A stretch of 64,000 nt of DNA, from contig NZ_ATYS01000027.1 of NCBI RefSeq assembly GCF_000427805.1, forward strand, positions 1 through 64,000. Reading direction: 5' to 3'. How positions within the stretch are numbered: position 1 is the first letter of the stretch; every line of letters starts with the position of its first letter. Below the pieces are notes generated by a model that worked only from the letters and a program-made list of their open reading frames with translations, was not told where the DNA came from and searched no databases. Shown one piece after another: positions 18,357 to 30,600 of the stretch. Both the position numbers and the translations under genes were made by a program. Source of the DNA: Budvicia aquatica DSM 5075 = ATCC 35567. Lineage in GTDB: Bacteria > Pseudomonadota > Gammaproteobacteria > Enterobacterales > Enterobacteriaceae.

Positions 18357-19400
18357 ATGACAACTTCTCTATACCAAAATTACTTACAGGCTAAACAGCA
18401 ACATCCTGAAAAATATGCCAGAGACTTGGCTAAGGTGCTTAATATCAGCGAAGCTGAATTACTGCATGCCCGCGTTGGCCAGGATGCTGTTCGCCTTAAT
18501 GGTGATATCCGGGCGCTGTTAGCCGCGCTGGAAAATGTGGCCGAAACTAAAGCCATTACCAGAAATGAACATGCCGTCCATGAGCATCTGGGAAGTTATC
18601 AAAACCAACACCTTAGCGGTCACGCCGGATTAATCCTCAATCCTTACGATCTTGATTTACGCCTGTTTCTCAATCAATGGCACAGTGCTTTTGCATTAAC
18701 TGAAGAGAGTAAGCGCGGTACCCGCTATAGCATCCAGTTCTTTGACGGCTATGGCGATGCAGTACATAAAGTCTATAACACCGACAATACCAATATGGAC
18801 GAGTGGCACAAAGTCGTTACCCTGTTCACCCAACAAGATAATCCAGCGCTGGAGCTATCGGTCAATAACCCGGCCGAAAGCAGCGAAGAAAACGTTATCG
18901 ACAGCAAGGCCATCGACAGTGAGTGGCGTGCAATGACTGATGTTCACCAGTTTTTTAATTTATTGCGCAAGCATGGTATTACCCGTCAGCAAGCATTCCA
19001 TGCCGTAGACGGCGATCTGGCCCAGCGCGTTGATAATCAGGCGCTAAGACAGCTGCTACAGATGGCGAAGAATGACCAAAATGAAATCATGGTTTTCGTC
19101 GGTAACCGTGGTTGCGTACAAATCTTCACCGGAAAGATAGAAAAAATCATGCCTCATGAAGAGTGGCTAAACATCTTCAATAAGAAGTTCGTTCTGCACC
19201 TGATTGAGACTGATATCGTTGAGAGTTGGATTACCCGCAAGCCAACTAAAGACGGCCATGTCACCAGTCTGGAACTGTTCTCTCACGATGGAACCCAGAT
19301 CGCCCAGCTCTATGGTCAACGTACTGAAGGCCAGCCGGAACAACAAAAATGGCGCGACCAAATCGAAACCCTATTGCAACAGCAAATGGTGTTCGCATGA
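18357..19400 (+). CDS. hemS: HemS haem-degrading/haem-transport protein
   Basis: 347 residues from the ATG at 18357 with AGGA eight bases upstream; Yersinia HemS is about 345 residues, which favours this over the earlier in-frame start at 18321. It has the two-fold HemS repeat. Family blocks include FFDGYGDAVHKVYNTDNTNM and, in the second half, FVGNRGCVQIFTGKIEKI. The text RNEHAVHEHLGSY near residue 75 may contain the axial haem ligand. HemS-type proteins bind haem in the cytoplasm and degrade it or pass it on. It overlaps hemT by four bases. Confidence 0.92.
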   Translation: MTTSLYQNYLQAKQQHPEKYARDLAKVLNISEAELLHARVGQDAVRLNGDIRALLAALENVAETKAITRNEHAVHEHLGSYQNQHLSGHAGLILNPYDLDLRLFLNQWHSAFALTEESKRGTRYSIQFFDGYGDAVHKVYNTDNTNMDEWHKVVTLFTQQDNPALELSVNNPAESSEENVIDSKAIDSEWRAMTDVHQFFNLLRKHGITRQQAFHAVDGDLAQRVDNQALRQLLQMAKNDQNEIMVFVGNRGCVQIFTGKIEKIMPHEEWLNIFNKKFVLHLIETDIVESWITRKPTKDGHVTSLELFSHDGTQIAQLYGQRTEGQPEQQKWRDQIETLLQQQMVFA

Positions 19401-20236
19401 TTTTATCCATCGCGCGCGGGATCGTGGCATGCTGCGCACTGTTGGTACTCTCCGCTCAATCCGCTCAGGCGAATGAGCGGATCGTCAGTATCGGCGGTGA
19501 CGTCACTGAAATTATCTATGCATTGAATGCCCAATCAGAACTGATCGGGCGTGACTCAACCAGCACCTATCCGGAAGCGGCAAAAGCCCTGCCGGATATT
19601 GGCTATATGCGCCAGCTTAATGCCGAAGGCATCCTTTCCCTGAAACCTACTTTAATTCTGGCCAGCGATCAGTCTTTGCCTGCGCTGGCGCTGGAACAGG
19701 TAAGAAACAGCGGTATTAACGTTGTCAGCATTCCGGGGCTACCGGCACTGGAAACCGTACCAAAGAAAATCAGTACCGTCGCTCAAGCATTAGGTAAAGA
19801 GCAGGAAGGCCAACAATTGATTGCTCATTATGAGCAGCAGTTGGCCGCTATGCCTAAAAACAAACTCTCGACTAAAGTGTTGTTTGTGATGAATTACAGC
19901 GGCACAACCCCAATGGCTGCCGGCCAAAATACCGCAGCTGATGCCATTATTGGTTTCGCCGGCGGTACTAATGCCATGCAGGGGTTTAATAAATATCGCC
20001 CGCTGTCTCAGGAAGGAATTATCGCCGCAGCACCTGAACTACTGTTATTAACCACCGCAGGTTATGAATCTCTGGGAGGCGAAGAGAAAATCTGGCAGCT
20101 GCCGGGAATCAGCCAAACGCCGGCAGGTAAAAACAGACGATTCTTGGTGGTTGACGATCTGGCGTCGCTCGGATTTAGCCTGAAAACCCCTGAAGTCATC
20201 TCAACACTGCATAAGTCTATGGAAGACAATCGCTGA
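19397..20236 (+). CDS. hemT: HemT periplasmic haem-binding protein
   Basis: 279 residues. The ATG at 19397 overlaps the hemS stop (ATGA), which fits coupling and the usual family length; the frame is open further upstream inside hemS, but there is no signal peptide there. A signal peptide covers about the first 26 residues (ALLVLSAQSAQA). The mature part is a class III periplasmic binding protein (ERIVSIGGDVTEIIYALNAQ, VGRDSTSTYP-like, DIGYMRQLNAEGILSLKPT), matching HemT/HmuT. It carries haem to HemUV. Confidence 0.92.
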   Translation: MILSIARGIVACCALLVLSAQSAQANERIVSIGGDVTEIIYALNAQSELIGRDSTSTYPEAAKALPDIGYMRQLNAEGILSLKPTLILASDQSLPALALEQVRNSGINVVSIPGLPALETVPKKISTVAQALGKEQEGQQLIAHYEQQLAAMPKNKLSTKVLFVMNYSGTTPMAAGQNTAADAIIGFAGGTNAMQGFNKYRPLSQEGIIAAAPELLLLTTAGYESLGGEEKIWQLPGISQTPAGKNRRFLVVDDLASLGFSLKTPEVISTLHKSMEDNR

Positions 20237-21240
20237 TGAATATCCGCCTTTCACCGCGCAGCTGGTTAGCCATGATGCTGGTTCTGCTGGTCATTCTGAC
20301 CCTAAGTGCCGCAAATTTAGGCCCGGTCAAGCTGTCGTTATATACCTTGTTGACTAATTCTCTGGATGAAGGAAGCTGGAATATCTGGCTACATATCCGT
20401 CTACCCAGAGTACTGCTGGCGGTATTAATTGGCGGAGCATTGGCGGTATCGGGTGCAGTAATGCAAGGATTGTTCCGCAACCCGCTCGCCGATCCGGGCT
20501 TGTTGGGTATCAGTACCGGGGCTGCGCTATGCGTAGCCTTTGCTATTTTGATTCCACTTCCTCTGCCAGCGGTTCTGATGATGTATGGTCATACGCTGGC
20601 AGCGTTTATCGGCAGCTTTGCCGTTTGCATGCTGTTATATGCATTAAGCCAGCGTGGCCACGGTAATCTGACCCGTCTGTTACTTGCCGGTATTGCTATT
20701 AATGCTTTGGCCGGTGCTGCTATCGGCGTACTCAGCTATATCAGTGATGATCAACAGCTGCGGCAGTTCTCTTTATGGAGTATGGGGAGTCTGGGTCAAG
20801 CCCAGTGGCCGACATTAGCCATTGCAGCCTCGCTGATCGTTCCGGCCGTTATTGCCTGCCTGAGGTTATCCCGTTTACTCAATCTGCTTCAGCTAGGCGA
20901 TGAAGAAGCCCACTATCTTGGCGTTAATGTTGAAGCGGTTAAACGCCGTCTGTTACTGCTCAGTGCGCTATTGGTCGGTACATCAGTGGCAATGAGCGGG
21001 GCCATCGGATTTATTGGCTTAGTGGTTCCGCATCTGATTCGCTTACAGCTCGGACCGGATCATCGCTGGCTGTTACCCGGGTCTGTCCTTGGTGGCGCCT
21101 GTTTACTGCTGATTGCCGATACCCTTGCCCGGACTATCGCATCGCCGGCTGAAATTCCGGTAGGGTTATTAACCAGCCTGTTAGGCGGCCCTTACTTTTT
21201 ATGGTTAATCCTACGTCAAAAGGGGGGCGGTCATGCTTAA
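20236..21240 (+). CDS. hemU: HemU haem ABC transporter permease
   Basis: 334 residues of the FecCD/BtuC permease family with about ten membrane helices. Typical blocks are [51 protein letters not shown], and [20 protein letters not shown]. Its ATG shares one base with the hemT stop (TGATG). It forms the inner-membrane channel of the haem importer with HemV and HemT. Confidence 0.93.
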   Translation: MNIRLSPRSWLAMMLVLLVILTLSAANLGPVKLSLYTLLTNSLDEGSWNIWLHIRLPRVLLAVLIGGALAVSGAVMQGLFRNPLADPGLLGISTGAALCVAFAILIPLPLPAVLMMYGHTLAAFIGSFAVCMLLYALSQRGHGNLTRLLLAGIAINALAGAAIGVLSYISDDQQLRQFSLWSMGSLGQAQWPTLAIAASLIVPAVIACLRLSRLLNLLQLGDEEAHYLGVNVEAVKRRLLLLSALLVGTSVAMSGAIGFIGLVVPHLIRLQLGPDHRWLLPGSVLGGACLLLIADTLARTIASPAEIPVGLLTSLLGGPYFLWLILRQKGGGHA

Positions 21241-22009
21241 GGCTGACAATCTGGTCTATCGGCGGTTAAATAACACCATCGTTAATAACGTCTCATTGAA
21301 CTTAGTTCCCGGAGAACTGGTGACGATTATTGGCCCGAACGGCGCCGGTAAATCAACGCTATTACGCATCCTGACAGGGTACTTAAAACCCGACAGCGGA
21401 AACTGTTTTCTACAGGGCCGGTGTATGTCTCAGTGGCCTCACAAAGAACTGGCTAAAGTGCGCGGAGTGATGAACCAGCAGAGCGGGCTCTCCTTCCCGT
21501 TTAGCGTGAGCGATGTTATTGCTATGGGCCGCGCACCTTACGGTATCAATAAGTCTAATCAACAGGCGATTGATTGTGCGGTTGAAATGACCGAGTGCGG
21601 CCCGTTACTTAAGCGCAATTACAATCAGCTTTCAGGCGGAGAAAAACAGCGGGTTCAGTTGGGTCGCTTAATGGCCCAGCTGTGGAATTCATCGCCGGAG
21701 CAACGCTATCTGTTTCTGGATGAGCCAACATCCGCGTTGGATCTCTATCATCAGCAGCAAACCCTGCGCCTGTTGAAGAAAATGACCCGAGAAGCGCCGT
21801 TCTCAGTCTGTACCGTACTGCACGATCTTAATCTTGCCGCACTGTATGCGGATAAAATATTGCTGCTTCATCAGGGAACGCTGGTAGCATCCGGCACGCC
21901 AAAGGAGGTCTTAAATAGCGAACTGCTAACCCGCTGGTATCAGGCTGACCTCTGCGTCTGCGACCATCCGGAAACGCAAGGCCTGCCGCAGGTTTGTTTG
22001 CGGCGGTGA
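21233..22009 (+). CDS. hemV: HemV haem ABC transporter ATPase
   Basis: 258 residues, starting eight bases inside hemU. Walker A is GPNGAGKST, the signature is [19 protein letters not shown], Walker B is [12 protein letters not shown], and the switch histidine lies in [13 protein letters not shown]. This is the ATPase of HemTUV and the last gene of the hem cluster. The following gene starts 120 bases later with its own ribosome site. Confidence 0.93.
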   Translation: MLKADNLVYRRLNNTIVNNVSLNLVPGELVTIIGPNGAGKSTLLRILTGYLKPDSGNCFLQGRCMSQWPHKELAKVRGVMNQQSGLSFPFSVSDVIAMGRAPYGINKSNQQAIDCAVEMTECGPLLKRNYNQLSGGEKQRVQLGRLMAQLWNSSPEQRYLFLDEPTSALDLYHQQQTLRLLKKMTREAPFSVCTVLHDLNLAALYADKILLLHQGTLVASGTPKEVLNSELLTRWYQADLCVCDHPETQGLPQVCLRR

Positions 22010-22129
22010 TCGAGAACTTCAGGGTCAAAGCCGGCGCTGAAGTTCCAACTAAACTATTTGCAGCCCAGCCTAATCTCATTTACCTTACCAGCCATATGAT
22101 AATGGATGCCCTCATCTCAGGAGAGATAA

Positions 22130-22570
22130 ATGCGCTGGCGATTAAGCCTGTTATTATTATCCCTGACCTCAATGGTTAATGCTGCAGACTGCCCGAACAC
22201 CTTGGCCGAGTTTGGACCTGTTCCGTCGATAATCACGCTAAAAAACTGTGAGCATATTGAAAGCGGGCAAGAGCATTTTATTACCAACTATCTGGTTTCT
22301 GGCAAAAATGCCGCTCAGGCAGAAAAATGGCTGCAGGAACGCTTTGATATGAAACCACTCTATTATCTCTGCTGTGGTTGGGAGCCCGTTGACCGCTCCG
22401 ATTTTCGACAAAACCGCGATGGACGTGGCCACTATCTCGATAAAATCAGCAACCAATATTATGATATCACCATGACTTCGGGTGAAACCCTAACCAACGA
22501 ACGCAGTCAGTGGCCGAGTATTCCCCAGTTTTTTATCAGCGTTACCTGGTACCCAGAAGGTGCTATTTAA
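22130..22570 (+). CDS. Small secreted protein, possibly DUF4952 family
   Basis: 146 residues starting at an ATG with AGGAGA nine bases upstream. A clear signal peptide (MRWRLSLLLLSLTSMVNA) precedes a mature domain with four cysteines (DCPN, KNCE, YLCCGWEP), consistent with periplasmic disulfides. The layout, Cys near the mature N terminus, LAEFG then LKNCE, then ITNYLVSGKNAAQAEKWLQE, resembles DUF4952 proteins, but I assign this from memory of the pattern only. Function unknown. It follows hemV on the same strand but is probably separate. Confidence 0.7.
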   Translation: MRWRLSLLLLSLTSMVNAADCPNTLAEFGPVPSIITLKNCEHIESGQEHFITNYLVSGKNAAQAEKWLQERFDMKPLYYLCCGWEPVDRSDFRQNRDGRGHYLDKISNQYYDITMTSGETLTNERSQWPSIPQFFISVTWYPEGAI

Positions 22571-22591
22571 ATTCTTAATCACTCGGATAAA

Positions 22592-22621
22592 AAATCCCCT
22601 CAGATTAATCTAAAGGGATTT
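22592..22621. terminator. Bidirectional terminator between the small secreted protein and phoU
   Basis: AAATCCC and GGGATTT pair around a loop that itself contains AGATT/AATCT. A and T tracts flank both sides. It lies between convergent genes and can end both transcripts. Confidence 0.7.
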
Positions 22622-22642
22622 GCTAATTGGTTGTAAAACATT

Positions 22643-23356
22643 CTATTTTTTAGCCAGTAAGTTCTCAATTTCCTCTCCGCTACGGTGGCGGAAGTCCTGC
22701 CCCTTAACGAAGTAGAAAATAAACTCACAGATATTCTGGCAACGGTCACCGATGCGCTCAATCGAGCGGGCGCAGGCCAGCGCAGTTAATACGCTGGGAA
22801 TCGATCGCGGATCTTCCATCATATAGGTCATTAACTGGCGAATAATGCCTTCATACTCCTGATCGACTTTCTTATCTTCCCGATATATCCGTACCGCTTC
22901 ATCGATATCCATACGGGCAAAAGCGTCCAGCGCATCGTGCAACATTTGTACCGTATGGCGGCCCAGTGACTCAAGATTAACCAGCAAAGGTTTATGCTGC
23001 TGAGAAAACTTCTCCAGCGCCATGCGGCAGATTTTATCAGCCACGTCACCGATACGCTCCAGCTCAGATACCGTTTTAGTAATCGCCATCACCAGACGCA
23101 AATCACTGGCGGTCGGCTGACGTTTAGCGATAATTCGCACGCAGGCTTCGTCGATCGCCACTTCCATGCTATTCACTTTATGGTCGTCTTCAATAACCCG
23201 TCGGGCCAGCTCTTCATCAGCCTGATGCATAGCATTAATCGCATCAGTAAGCTGCTGTTCTACCAGTCCGCCCATCACCATGACCTGAGTACGGATATGC
23301 TCCAGTTCGGCGTTAAACTGGCCTGAAATATGTTTGCCTAAATTAAGGTTTTCCAT
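22643..23356 (-). CDS. phoU: PhoU phosphate signalling regulator
   Basis: 237 residues from the ATG at 23356 ([20 protein letters not shown]), which aligns with the E. coli start; the earlier ATG at 23374 overlaps pstB. The two three-helix PhoU repeats contain the metal-binding motifs around VAIDEACVR and [11 protein letters not shown], then [12 protein letters not shown] in the second repeat. PhoU links the PstSCAB transporter to the PhoR kinase and keeps the Pho regulon off when phosphate is plentiful. Last gene of the pst operon. Confidence 0.96.
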   Translation of the reverse strand: MENLNLGKHISGQFNAELEHIRTQVMVMGGLVEQQLTDAINAMHQADEELARRVIEDDHKVNSMEVAIDEACVRIIAKRQPTASDLRLVMAITKTVSELERIGDVADKICRMALEKFSQQHKPLLVNLESLGRHTVQMLHDALDAFARMDIDEAVRIYREDKKVDQEYEGIIRQLMTYMMEDPRSIPSVLTALACARSIERIGDRCQNICEFIFYFVKGQDFRHRSGEEIENLLAKK

Positions 23357-23370
23357 GAGATTCTCCGTTA

Positions 23371-24159
<789 letters not shown>

Positions 24160-25047
24160 TTAATATTTCTTCTTGGCGAACACAACCCGCGCCAGGATAT
24201 TTAATAACAGCACGCACAGCGTAATCAGTAACACACCGGCCCAGGCCAGGCTCTGCCATTCTGAGAACGGGCTCATGGCGAACTTAAATATGGTGACCGG
24301 CAAGTTGGCAATAGGGTGACTCAGGTCAAGGCTCCAGAACTGATTAGAGAGTGCGGTAAACAGTAGCGGAGCGGTCTCGCCGGCAATACGGGCAATGGCT
24401 AACAGCACGCCGGTGACAATACCGGAAGTCGACGCTTTGAGGGTCAGCGATAAAATGATTTTCCATTTTGGCGTCCCCAAGGCGTAAGCGGCTTCACGCA
24501 GGCTATCCGGTACCAAACGCAACATATTCTCCGTGGTACGGATAACGATCGGTATCTGTAATAGCGCCAAAGCAATCACGCCGGCCCAGCCGGAGAAGCG
24601 CTCCATCTGCATCACCACAATGGTGTATACAAACAGGCCAACCACGATTGACGGTGCCGACAATAAAATATCGTTAATAAAGCGAACCACCGAAGCCAGC
24701 CAGGACTTGCGGCCATATTCCGCCAGATAAATTCCCGCCAGAATACCGAGTGGGGTACCAATCACCGTGGCCCATAAAATCAGTAATCCACTACCGGCAA
24801 TGGCGTTGGCTAAACCGCCACCGGCAGTATTAGGTGGCGGCGTCATTTCAGTGAACAGCGCCAGCGACATACCGTCGATGCCCTTGGTGATGGTAGAGAA
24901 TAAAATCCAAATTAACCAAAACAGGCCAAAAGCCATGGCCAGCATAGAAACCAGTAAGGCTGCGCGGTTCTTCTGGCGACGCCAGGCTTGCATACGCTGC
25001 CGGCTTTGATCCAGGGATGCCATATTAGATTGATGAATATCAGACAT
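24160..25047 (-). CDS. pstA: PstA phosphate ABC transporter permease
   Basis: 295 residues from the ATG at 25047, preceded by GAGGGGAG; E. coli PstA has 296. Six membrane helices. Highly conserved blocks include [40 protein letters not shown], and the EAA-loop text [20 protein letters not shown]. It pairs with PstC in the inner membrane. The start is immediately past the pstC stop. Confidence 0.96.
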   Translation of the reverse strand: MSDIHQSNMASLDQSRQRMQAWRRQKNRAALLVSMLAMAFGLFWLIWILFSTITKGIDGMSLALFTEMTPPPNTAGGGLANAIAGSGLLILWATVIGTPLGILAGIYLAEYGRKSWLASVVRFINDILLSAPSIVVGLFVYTIVVMQMERFSGWAGVIALALLQIPIVIRTTENMLRLVPDSLREAAYALGTPKWKIILSLTLKASTSGIVTGVLLAIARIAGETAPLLFTALSNQFWSLDLSHPIANLPVTIFKFAMSPFSEWQSLAWAGVLLITLCVLLLNILARVVFAKKKY

Positions 25048-25048
25048 A

Positions 25049-26005
25049 TTAGCTCCCCTCATTTTTGTTTAAGCGTGAAATCATCAGCTTAGAAAGTGAG
25101 AGAACGATAAAGGTAATGGCAAACAGAATCAGCCCCAGTTCCATCAGTGCCGAAGTATGTAAACCAGACTCCGCTTCCGCAAACTCATTGGCCAGCGCCG
25201 AGGTAATACTGTTACCCGGCATAAATAATGAGAAGCTGTCCAACTGGTAGGTATTACCAATCACAAAGGTGACCGCCATGGTTTCACCCAGTGCACGCCC
25301 CAGCCCTAGCATAATGCCGCCAATAACCCCATTCTTGGTGTATGGCAGGACAATATTGCGGATAACTTCCCATGTAGTACAACCAATACCGTAGGCTGAC
25401 TCTTTAAGCAGAACGGGGGTTTGTTCAAATACATCGCGCATTACCGCTGCGATGTAAGGAATAATCATAATGGCCAGAATAATTCCGGCGGCTAAAATAC
25501 CAATACCAAAGGCCGGGCCAGAGAACAGTGTGCCAACAATCGGAATATTAGACATCACGTCGCCAACCGGCTGTTGGAAGTATTTGGCAAATAGCGGGGC
25601 AAAGATAAACAGGCCCCACATACCGTAAACGATGCTTGGAATAGCGGCCAACAGCTCAATGGCGATACCCAGCGGACGCTTTAACCAGCCTGGTGCCAGC
25701 TCAGTCAAAAACAGAGCGATACCAAAACTGACCGGAACGGCAATAATCAGCGCAATAAACGATGTTACCAGGGTACCGTAAATCGGCACTAATGCACCGA
25801 ACTCATCGGCCGGAGGATTCCATTCTTTAGTCCACAAAAAGCTGAGACCAAACTTCTGGATGCTGGGCCATGAAGCAATAATCAGCGACACAATAATGCC
25901 GCCCAATAACAATAGCGTGATCAGCGCAGCCAGTTTAACCAGCGCACTGAAAATAATATCGCCCTGTCTTCCCGGGGCTTTCATTACCCGCTTGTATTCA
26001 GCCAT
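25049..26005 (-). CDS. pstC: PstC phosphate ABC transporter permease
   Basis: 318 residues, six membrane helices. Typical PstC text: [40 protein letters not shown], and [20 protein letters not shown] in the cytoplasmic loop. It forms the phosphate channel with PstA and passes signals to PhoU/PhoR. A hairpin separates it from pstS. Confidence 0.96.
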   Translation of the reverse strand: MAEYKRVMKAPGRQGDIIFSALVKLAALITLLLLGGIIVSLIIASWPSIQKFGLSFLWTKEWNPPADEFGALVPIYGTLVTSFIALIIAVPVSFGIALFLTELAPGWLKRPLGIAIELLAAIPSIVYGMWGLFIFAPLFAKYFQQPVGDVMSNIPIVGTLFSGPAFGIGILAAGIILAIMIIPYIAAVMRDVFEQTPVLLKESAYGIGCTTWEVIRNIVLPYTKNGVIGGIMLGLGRALGETMAVTFVIGNTYQLDSFSLFMPGNSITSALANEFAEAESGLHTSALMELGLILFAITFIVLSLSKLMISRLNKNEGS

Positions 26006-26028
26006 AAGCTTCTCTTTAAAACTTGATT

Positions 26029-26060
26029 GCCCCTTCCCGGCTAACTGGCTAAGAAGGGGC
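26029..26060 (-). terminator. Hairpin between pstS and pstC
   Basis: GCCCCTTC (26029-26036) and GAAGGGGC (26053-26060) form a perfect 8-bp stem. Partial termination or 3'-end protection here would give the binding protein higher expression than the permeases. Confidence 0.75.
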
Positions 26061-26125
26061 GATTAACACACTTAACTAACGTCGTTGGTATTGCGCGGTG
26101 TGCAAGTACCAAGACGCTATTGTTT

Positions 26126-27166
26126 TTAATATAGTGCTTTTCCACTGCTATCTTTTATCTGCGTCTTCCAGGCTGCACGCACCTGTTCAACAACGGCATC
26201 AGGTAGTACGGCATAATCTAACTCGGTCGCCAAAGCTCCGCCTTTCTTGTAGCCCCAATCGAAGAACTTAATCACTTCAGCCCCGCGCTTAGCGTCTTTT
26301 TGATTTTTATGTACCAGAATAAAAGTGGTCGATGTAATCGGCCATACGTCTTTACCTTTCTGGTTAGTCAGGTCTTGGGCAAACGACTTAGACCAATCAA
26401 TGTTGGCAGCTGCCGCACTGAATGAGTGTTGAGTCGGGCTAACGGCTTTGCCATCAGCTGAAATTAGTTTGGTATAAGCCAGATTATTTTGTTTAGCGTA
26501 AGCATATTCAACATAGCCGATTGAGCCGGGTAAACGCTGAACGAAGGCAGCGATGCCATCATTTCCTTTACCGCCTAATCCAACGGGCCATTTTACCGTA
26601 GAGCCTACGCCAACTTGATCTTTCCAGTCGCTATTCACTTTCGCTAAGTAGCTGGTAAAAACGAAAGAGGTACCGGAACCATCAGCACGGCGAACAACGG
26701 CAATATTTTGATCCGGCAGTTTCAGGCCCGGATTCAGTTTAGCAATTGCCGGGTCATTCCATTTTTTAATGGTACCGAGGTAGATATCACCCAAGGTTTT
26801 ACCATCTAACGTCAGATCGCCTGACTTGATACCTTCAATATTCACGGCAAGTACTACGCCGCCAATCACGGTCGGAAATTGGAACAGGCCATCAGTGGCT
26901 AAACGCGCATCATCTAAAGGCGCGTCAGAGGCCCCAAAATCAACGGTGTTAGCAATGATTTGCTTTACGCCACCCGATGAACCAATTCCCTGGTAGTTGA
27001 TGTTATTTCCGCTCTCTTTCTGGTAGCTGTCAGCCCACTTAGCATAAACCGGCGCAGGAAAGGTTGCGCCCGCGCCGGTAATGTTTTCTACAGCAAAAGC
27101 CGATAACGAAGTTATCGACACGGTGGAGACGATTGCAAAGGCCAGGGTTTTACGTATCAGTTTCAT
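26126..27166 (-). CDS. pstS: PstS periplasmic phosphate-binding protein
   Basis: About 346 residues; two consecutive ATG codons (27169 and 27166) can serve as start. Signal peptide [20 protein letters not shown] to LSAFA, then the mature start [20 protein letters not shown]. Phosphate-contact blocks are present: [19 protein letters not shown], and [18 protein letters not shown]. It captures inorganic phosphate in the periplasm for PstABC. The double Pho box upstream indicates PhoB activation. Confidence 0.96.
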   Translation of the reverse strand: MKLIRKTLAFAIVSTVSITSLSAFAVENITGAGATFPAPVYAKWADSYQKESGNNINYQGIGSSGGVKQIIANTVDFGASDAPLDDARLATDGLFQFPTVIGGVVLAVNIEGIKSGDLTLDGKTLGDIYLGTIKKWNDPAIAKLNPGLKLPDQNIAVVRRADGSGTSFVFTSYLAKVNSDWKDQVGVGSTVKWPVGLGGKGNDGIAAFVQRLPGSIGYVEYAYAKQNNLAYTKLISADGKAVSPTQHSFSAAAANIDWSKSFAQDLTNQKGKDVWPITSTTFILVHKNQKDAKRGAEVIKFFDWGYKKGGALATELDYAVLPDAVVEQVRAAWKTQIKDSSGKALY

Positions 27167-27250
27167 CATTACTCCTAAAGGAATTAATTCGCTCTGTATC
27201 GTTAAAAATCAGACTGGTGATGAGTACAAGGCAAAAGATAAGACGATTTG

Positions 27251-27290
27251 ATGACAGTATAATGTCAGGTTGATTACAGTTTTATGACAG
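27251..27290 (-). promoter_or_regulatory. Two adjacent Pho boxes upstream of pstS
   Basis: On the minus strand four 7-base half-sites repeat every 11 bases: CTGTCAT, CTGTAAT, CTGACAT, CTGTCAT, separated by 4-base AT-rich spacers. This is the PhoB-binding arrangement of two tandem 18-bp Pho boxes, 80-120 bases before the pstS start. The rest of the pstS-autotransporter gap (27291-27580) is AT-rich and I see no other element in it. Confidence 0.93.
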
Positions 27291-27601
27291 TGAAAGTTTT
27301 TGTTTAAATAAATAATAGCCGTAATTATTCAGCTTCGTGGAGGCTAGCGTTTTCATCAAATATCTCGCCGATCACCTCTCCGAATCCTTTAGCTTTAACG
27401 TTCTTAAAAATATCATTTTAAGTAAATTTACAGTAAATAAATGTCAATAAAATACAAATAGTAAGAATTTTTATGGAAAAATATTAGAAATTATTAATAA
27501 ACCAAGCGCTCAAAAAAAAACCAGACTGCTACATTTAAATCAGTGTGGAGCTGTTTTCCTCATCATACCCATAGAACACAATGATAATAATGAGGCATCC
27601 C

Positions 27602-30600
27602 ATGTTGACCGATCACCCAACCAAGAAAAAAATGTCTTTATCGGTGTTATCTATAGCGCTGATAAGTTGCTTTCCATTTGCTACCGTACAAGCTGTGCCT
27701 ACTCCTGTATCTACACCACCATTCTTTCTAGCCGCGAGTAATACCGAAGAAATAGGGTATACATTTTGGATGGTTCAAAAACATACCGGCGACTCCAATA
27801 GTGGTGTCGCTCTCGCTATTAATGGCGGGAAATTATCAATAAGCATCAGCAATATAAGCAATATATGGGATGGTACCGCAGGCTCACGCACTATTCATGC
27901 CCGCGGACAGGATAGCCTTATTACATTACAAGATACCAATGCTAGCCTGGCTGCCAGTCAGGCTAGCAACGGCGATGCCAGTTCCGTTGTGGCCGCAACC
28001 GCCGGTGGCCGTGTTGGTATCACTAACGGAATATTCTCTGCCACGGGCAATTATGTTCGAGGGCTTTCTGCCGCCGGGGATAATCCGGATAACGGTGGCA
28101 GCTCTATCAGTGCTGAAAATGCAACCATCACTACCGCCGGTAATTTTGGTATTGGCGTACAGGCCTATGGCTCTAATAGTGCTTTAACCCCCTTAACTCG
28201 GGTTGATCTTATCGGGGGTTCGGTAACCACCAATGCGCTTAGCTATGCTCCGGCATTACAGGCTGCCCGGGTGGGTTCTTTAATTACCACCCACAACACA
28301 GTGATTACCGCCAACGGAGCAGGCAACTTAGTGGTTGATGTTAACCGCGGCGGGGCTGTTGAACTGACTGGCGGCAGTGTTACCGGCAATGGTAATACCA
28401 GCATTGGTATTATCAGTGATGGTGTCGGTAGCCATGCCAAAGCTGAAGACACCAGCATTACCATGACCGGACAAAAATCAGTCGGAGTCTTAGCCAGCGC
28501 TGGCGGCAGCGTTGAGCTTAAAAATAATACCATCAGCCTCACAGACTTAGGCACTAACGGCTCCGGCCTGACTGCCAGCGGCCTCGGCTCAAACATTAGT
28601 GCTACCAACGCCATTATCAATGTCAAAGGCAGCGGAACCAACGGCGGCAATGCGCCGGTTGGCGTAGGCGCTGAAAATGGCGGTTTAGTGACCCTGAACG
28701 GCGGTAGCGTGACCATGGAGGGTAACAATCGGACGATTGCCGCCCGAGCCGGTAATAACAGCAATATCATTGCTACCGGTACCCGCTTTACCACCAACGG
28801 CAATAACTCTCACGCCGTAATGGCGTGGCTTAACGACCCGACAACTATAGGCACGATTACTCTGACAGATGCCACCATTTCTACCGCCGGCATTAACTCT
28901 TACGGCATCACCTCAAATAATCAGGGCGCAAAAATCACCGCGAATAATACTAATATCACCACCTCTGGTAATGTCGGCCGCGGAGTTTATGCATGGAACG
29001 GCGGCACGGTGGCGCTGAACGGCGGTTCAATAACCACCAGTGGCGATATTGCTTCAGGACTACAGGCTGCCGGCGTTGGTGCCGACAGCGCGGCCCAACC
29101 GGCAAAAATTGATGCGCTTAATATTAACGTCATTACCCGCGGAAATTTCTCCGATGGTGTCACCGCCGGCTGGGATGACGGAAGTCAGGGGATAGTGAAT
29201 TTTACCGGCGGCAGCATTACCACCTCCGGCGAGCTTAGTGCGGGGGCTGCGGCAAGATATGCAGGCATTATTGGCTTAATCAATACCGCAATAAACACCA
29301 CTGGCGATAACAGCACGGGCATTATTAGTGACGGTGACAGTAGCTATGTCAAAGCTGAAAATACCAATATTACTATGGCCGGACAGAAATCAGTTGGTGT
29401 GTTAGCCAATGCTGGCGGCAAAGTTGATCTTAAAAATAACACCATCAGCCTGACAGACTTAGGCACTAACGGCTCCGGCCTGACTGCCAGCGGTGTCGGT
29501 TCAAACATTAGTGCTATCAACGCCATTATCAATGTTAAAGGCAGCGGAACCAACGGCGGCAATGCGCCGGTTGGCGTAGGCGCTGAAAATGGCGGTTTAG
29601 TGACCCTGACCGGCGGTAGTGTGACCATGGAGGGTACAAATAGAACTATTGCCGCCCGAGCCGGCAATAACAGCAATATCATTGCTACCGGTACCCGCTT
29701 TACCACCAACGGTAATAACTCTCACGCCGTGATGGCGTGGCTAAACGACCCGACAACGATCGGCACCGTTACTCTGACAGATGCCACCATTTCTACCGCC
29801 GGCATTAACTCTTATGGCATTACCTCAAATAATCAGGGCGCAGAAATCACCGCGAGTAATACTAATATCACCACCTCTGGTAATGTCGGCCGCGGAGTTT
29901 ATGCATGGAACGGCGGCACGGTTGCACTGAACGGTGGTTCAATAACCACCGGTGGCGATATTGCCTCCGGACTACAGGCAGCCGGCGTTGGTGCCGACAG
30001 CGCGGCCCAATCGGCGAAAATTGATGCGCTTAATGTCAACGTGACTACCCGCGGAAAGAATTCCGATGGTGTCACCGCCGGCTGGGATGACGGAAGTCAG
30101 GGGATAGTGAATTTTACCGGCGGCAGCATTACCACCTCCGGCGAACTTAGCGCGGGAGTGGCTGCTAGATATGCCGGAAACATTCGCCTAATCAACACCA
30201 CAATTAATGCATCCGGTATTAACTCATCGGCCGCCTCTGCCGATAGCGGCGGCGTGTTAAATATTAATAACACCAGCCTGACATCCCAAAAATCTAGCGG
30301 CATTGCCCTAACAAATAACGCAACGGTCGCCCTGAATAACTCCACGGTAACGGCTAACGGAGCCTCAATTTCCTCAACCTTAAATCAGGCCGGCCAGACG
30401 CAAAACATCACCGTCGGTTTAGGCAGTAAGTTAAACGTAAATAACGGAACATTATTACAGGTAAACCGAACCGCTGAAGGTATGGACGGCATTGTGAATC
30501 TGACGCTGGGCATTGGTTCATCGGCCCGTGGCGATATTAGCGATCTTAACGGATTAAACGCAAACGGAACCCGTTCAGCCGGTGGTAAAACTAACTTTAT

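Noticed and set aside
28243-28803. Antisense ORF of 186 residues inside the autotransporter (and its counterpart at 29344-29709)
   Set aside because: Both are mirror frames of the duplicated passenger; the Leu/Pro/Val-rich text reflects the Gly/Asn/Thr-rich sense codons.
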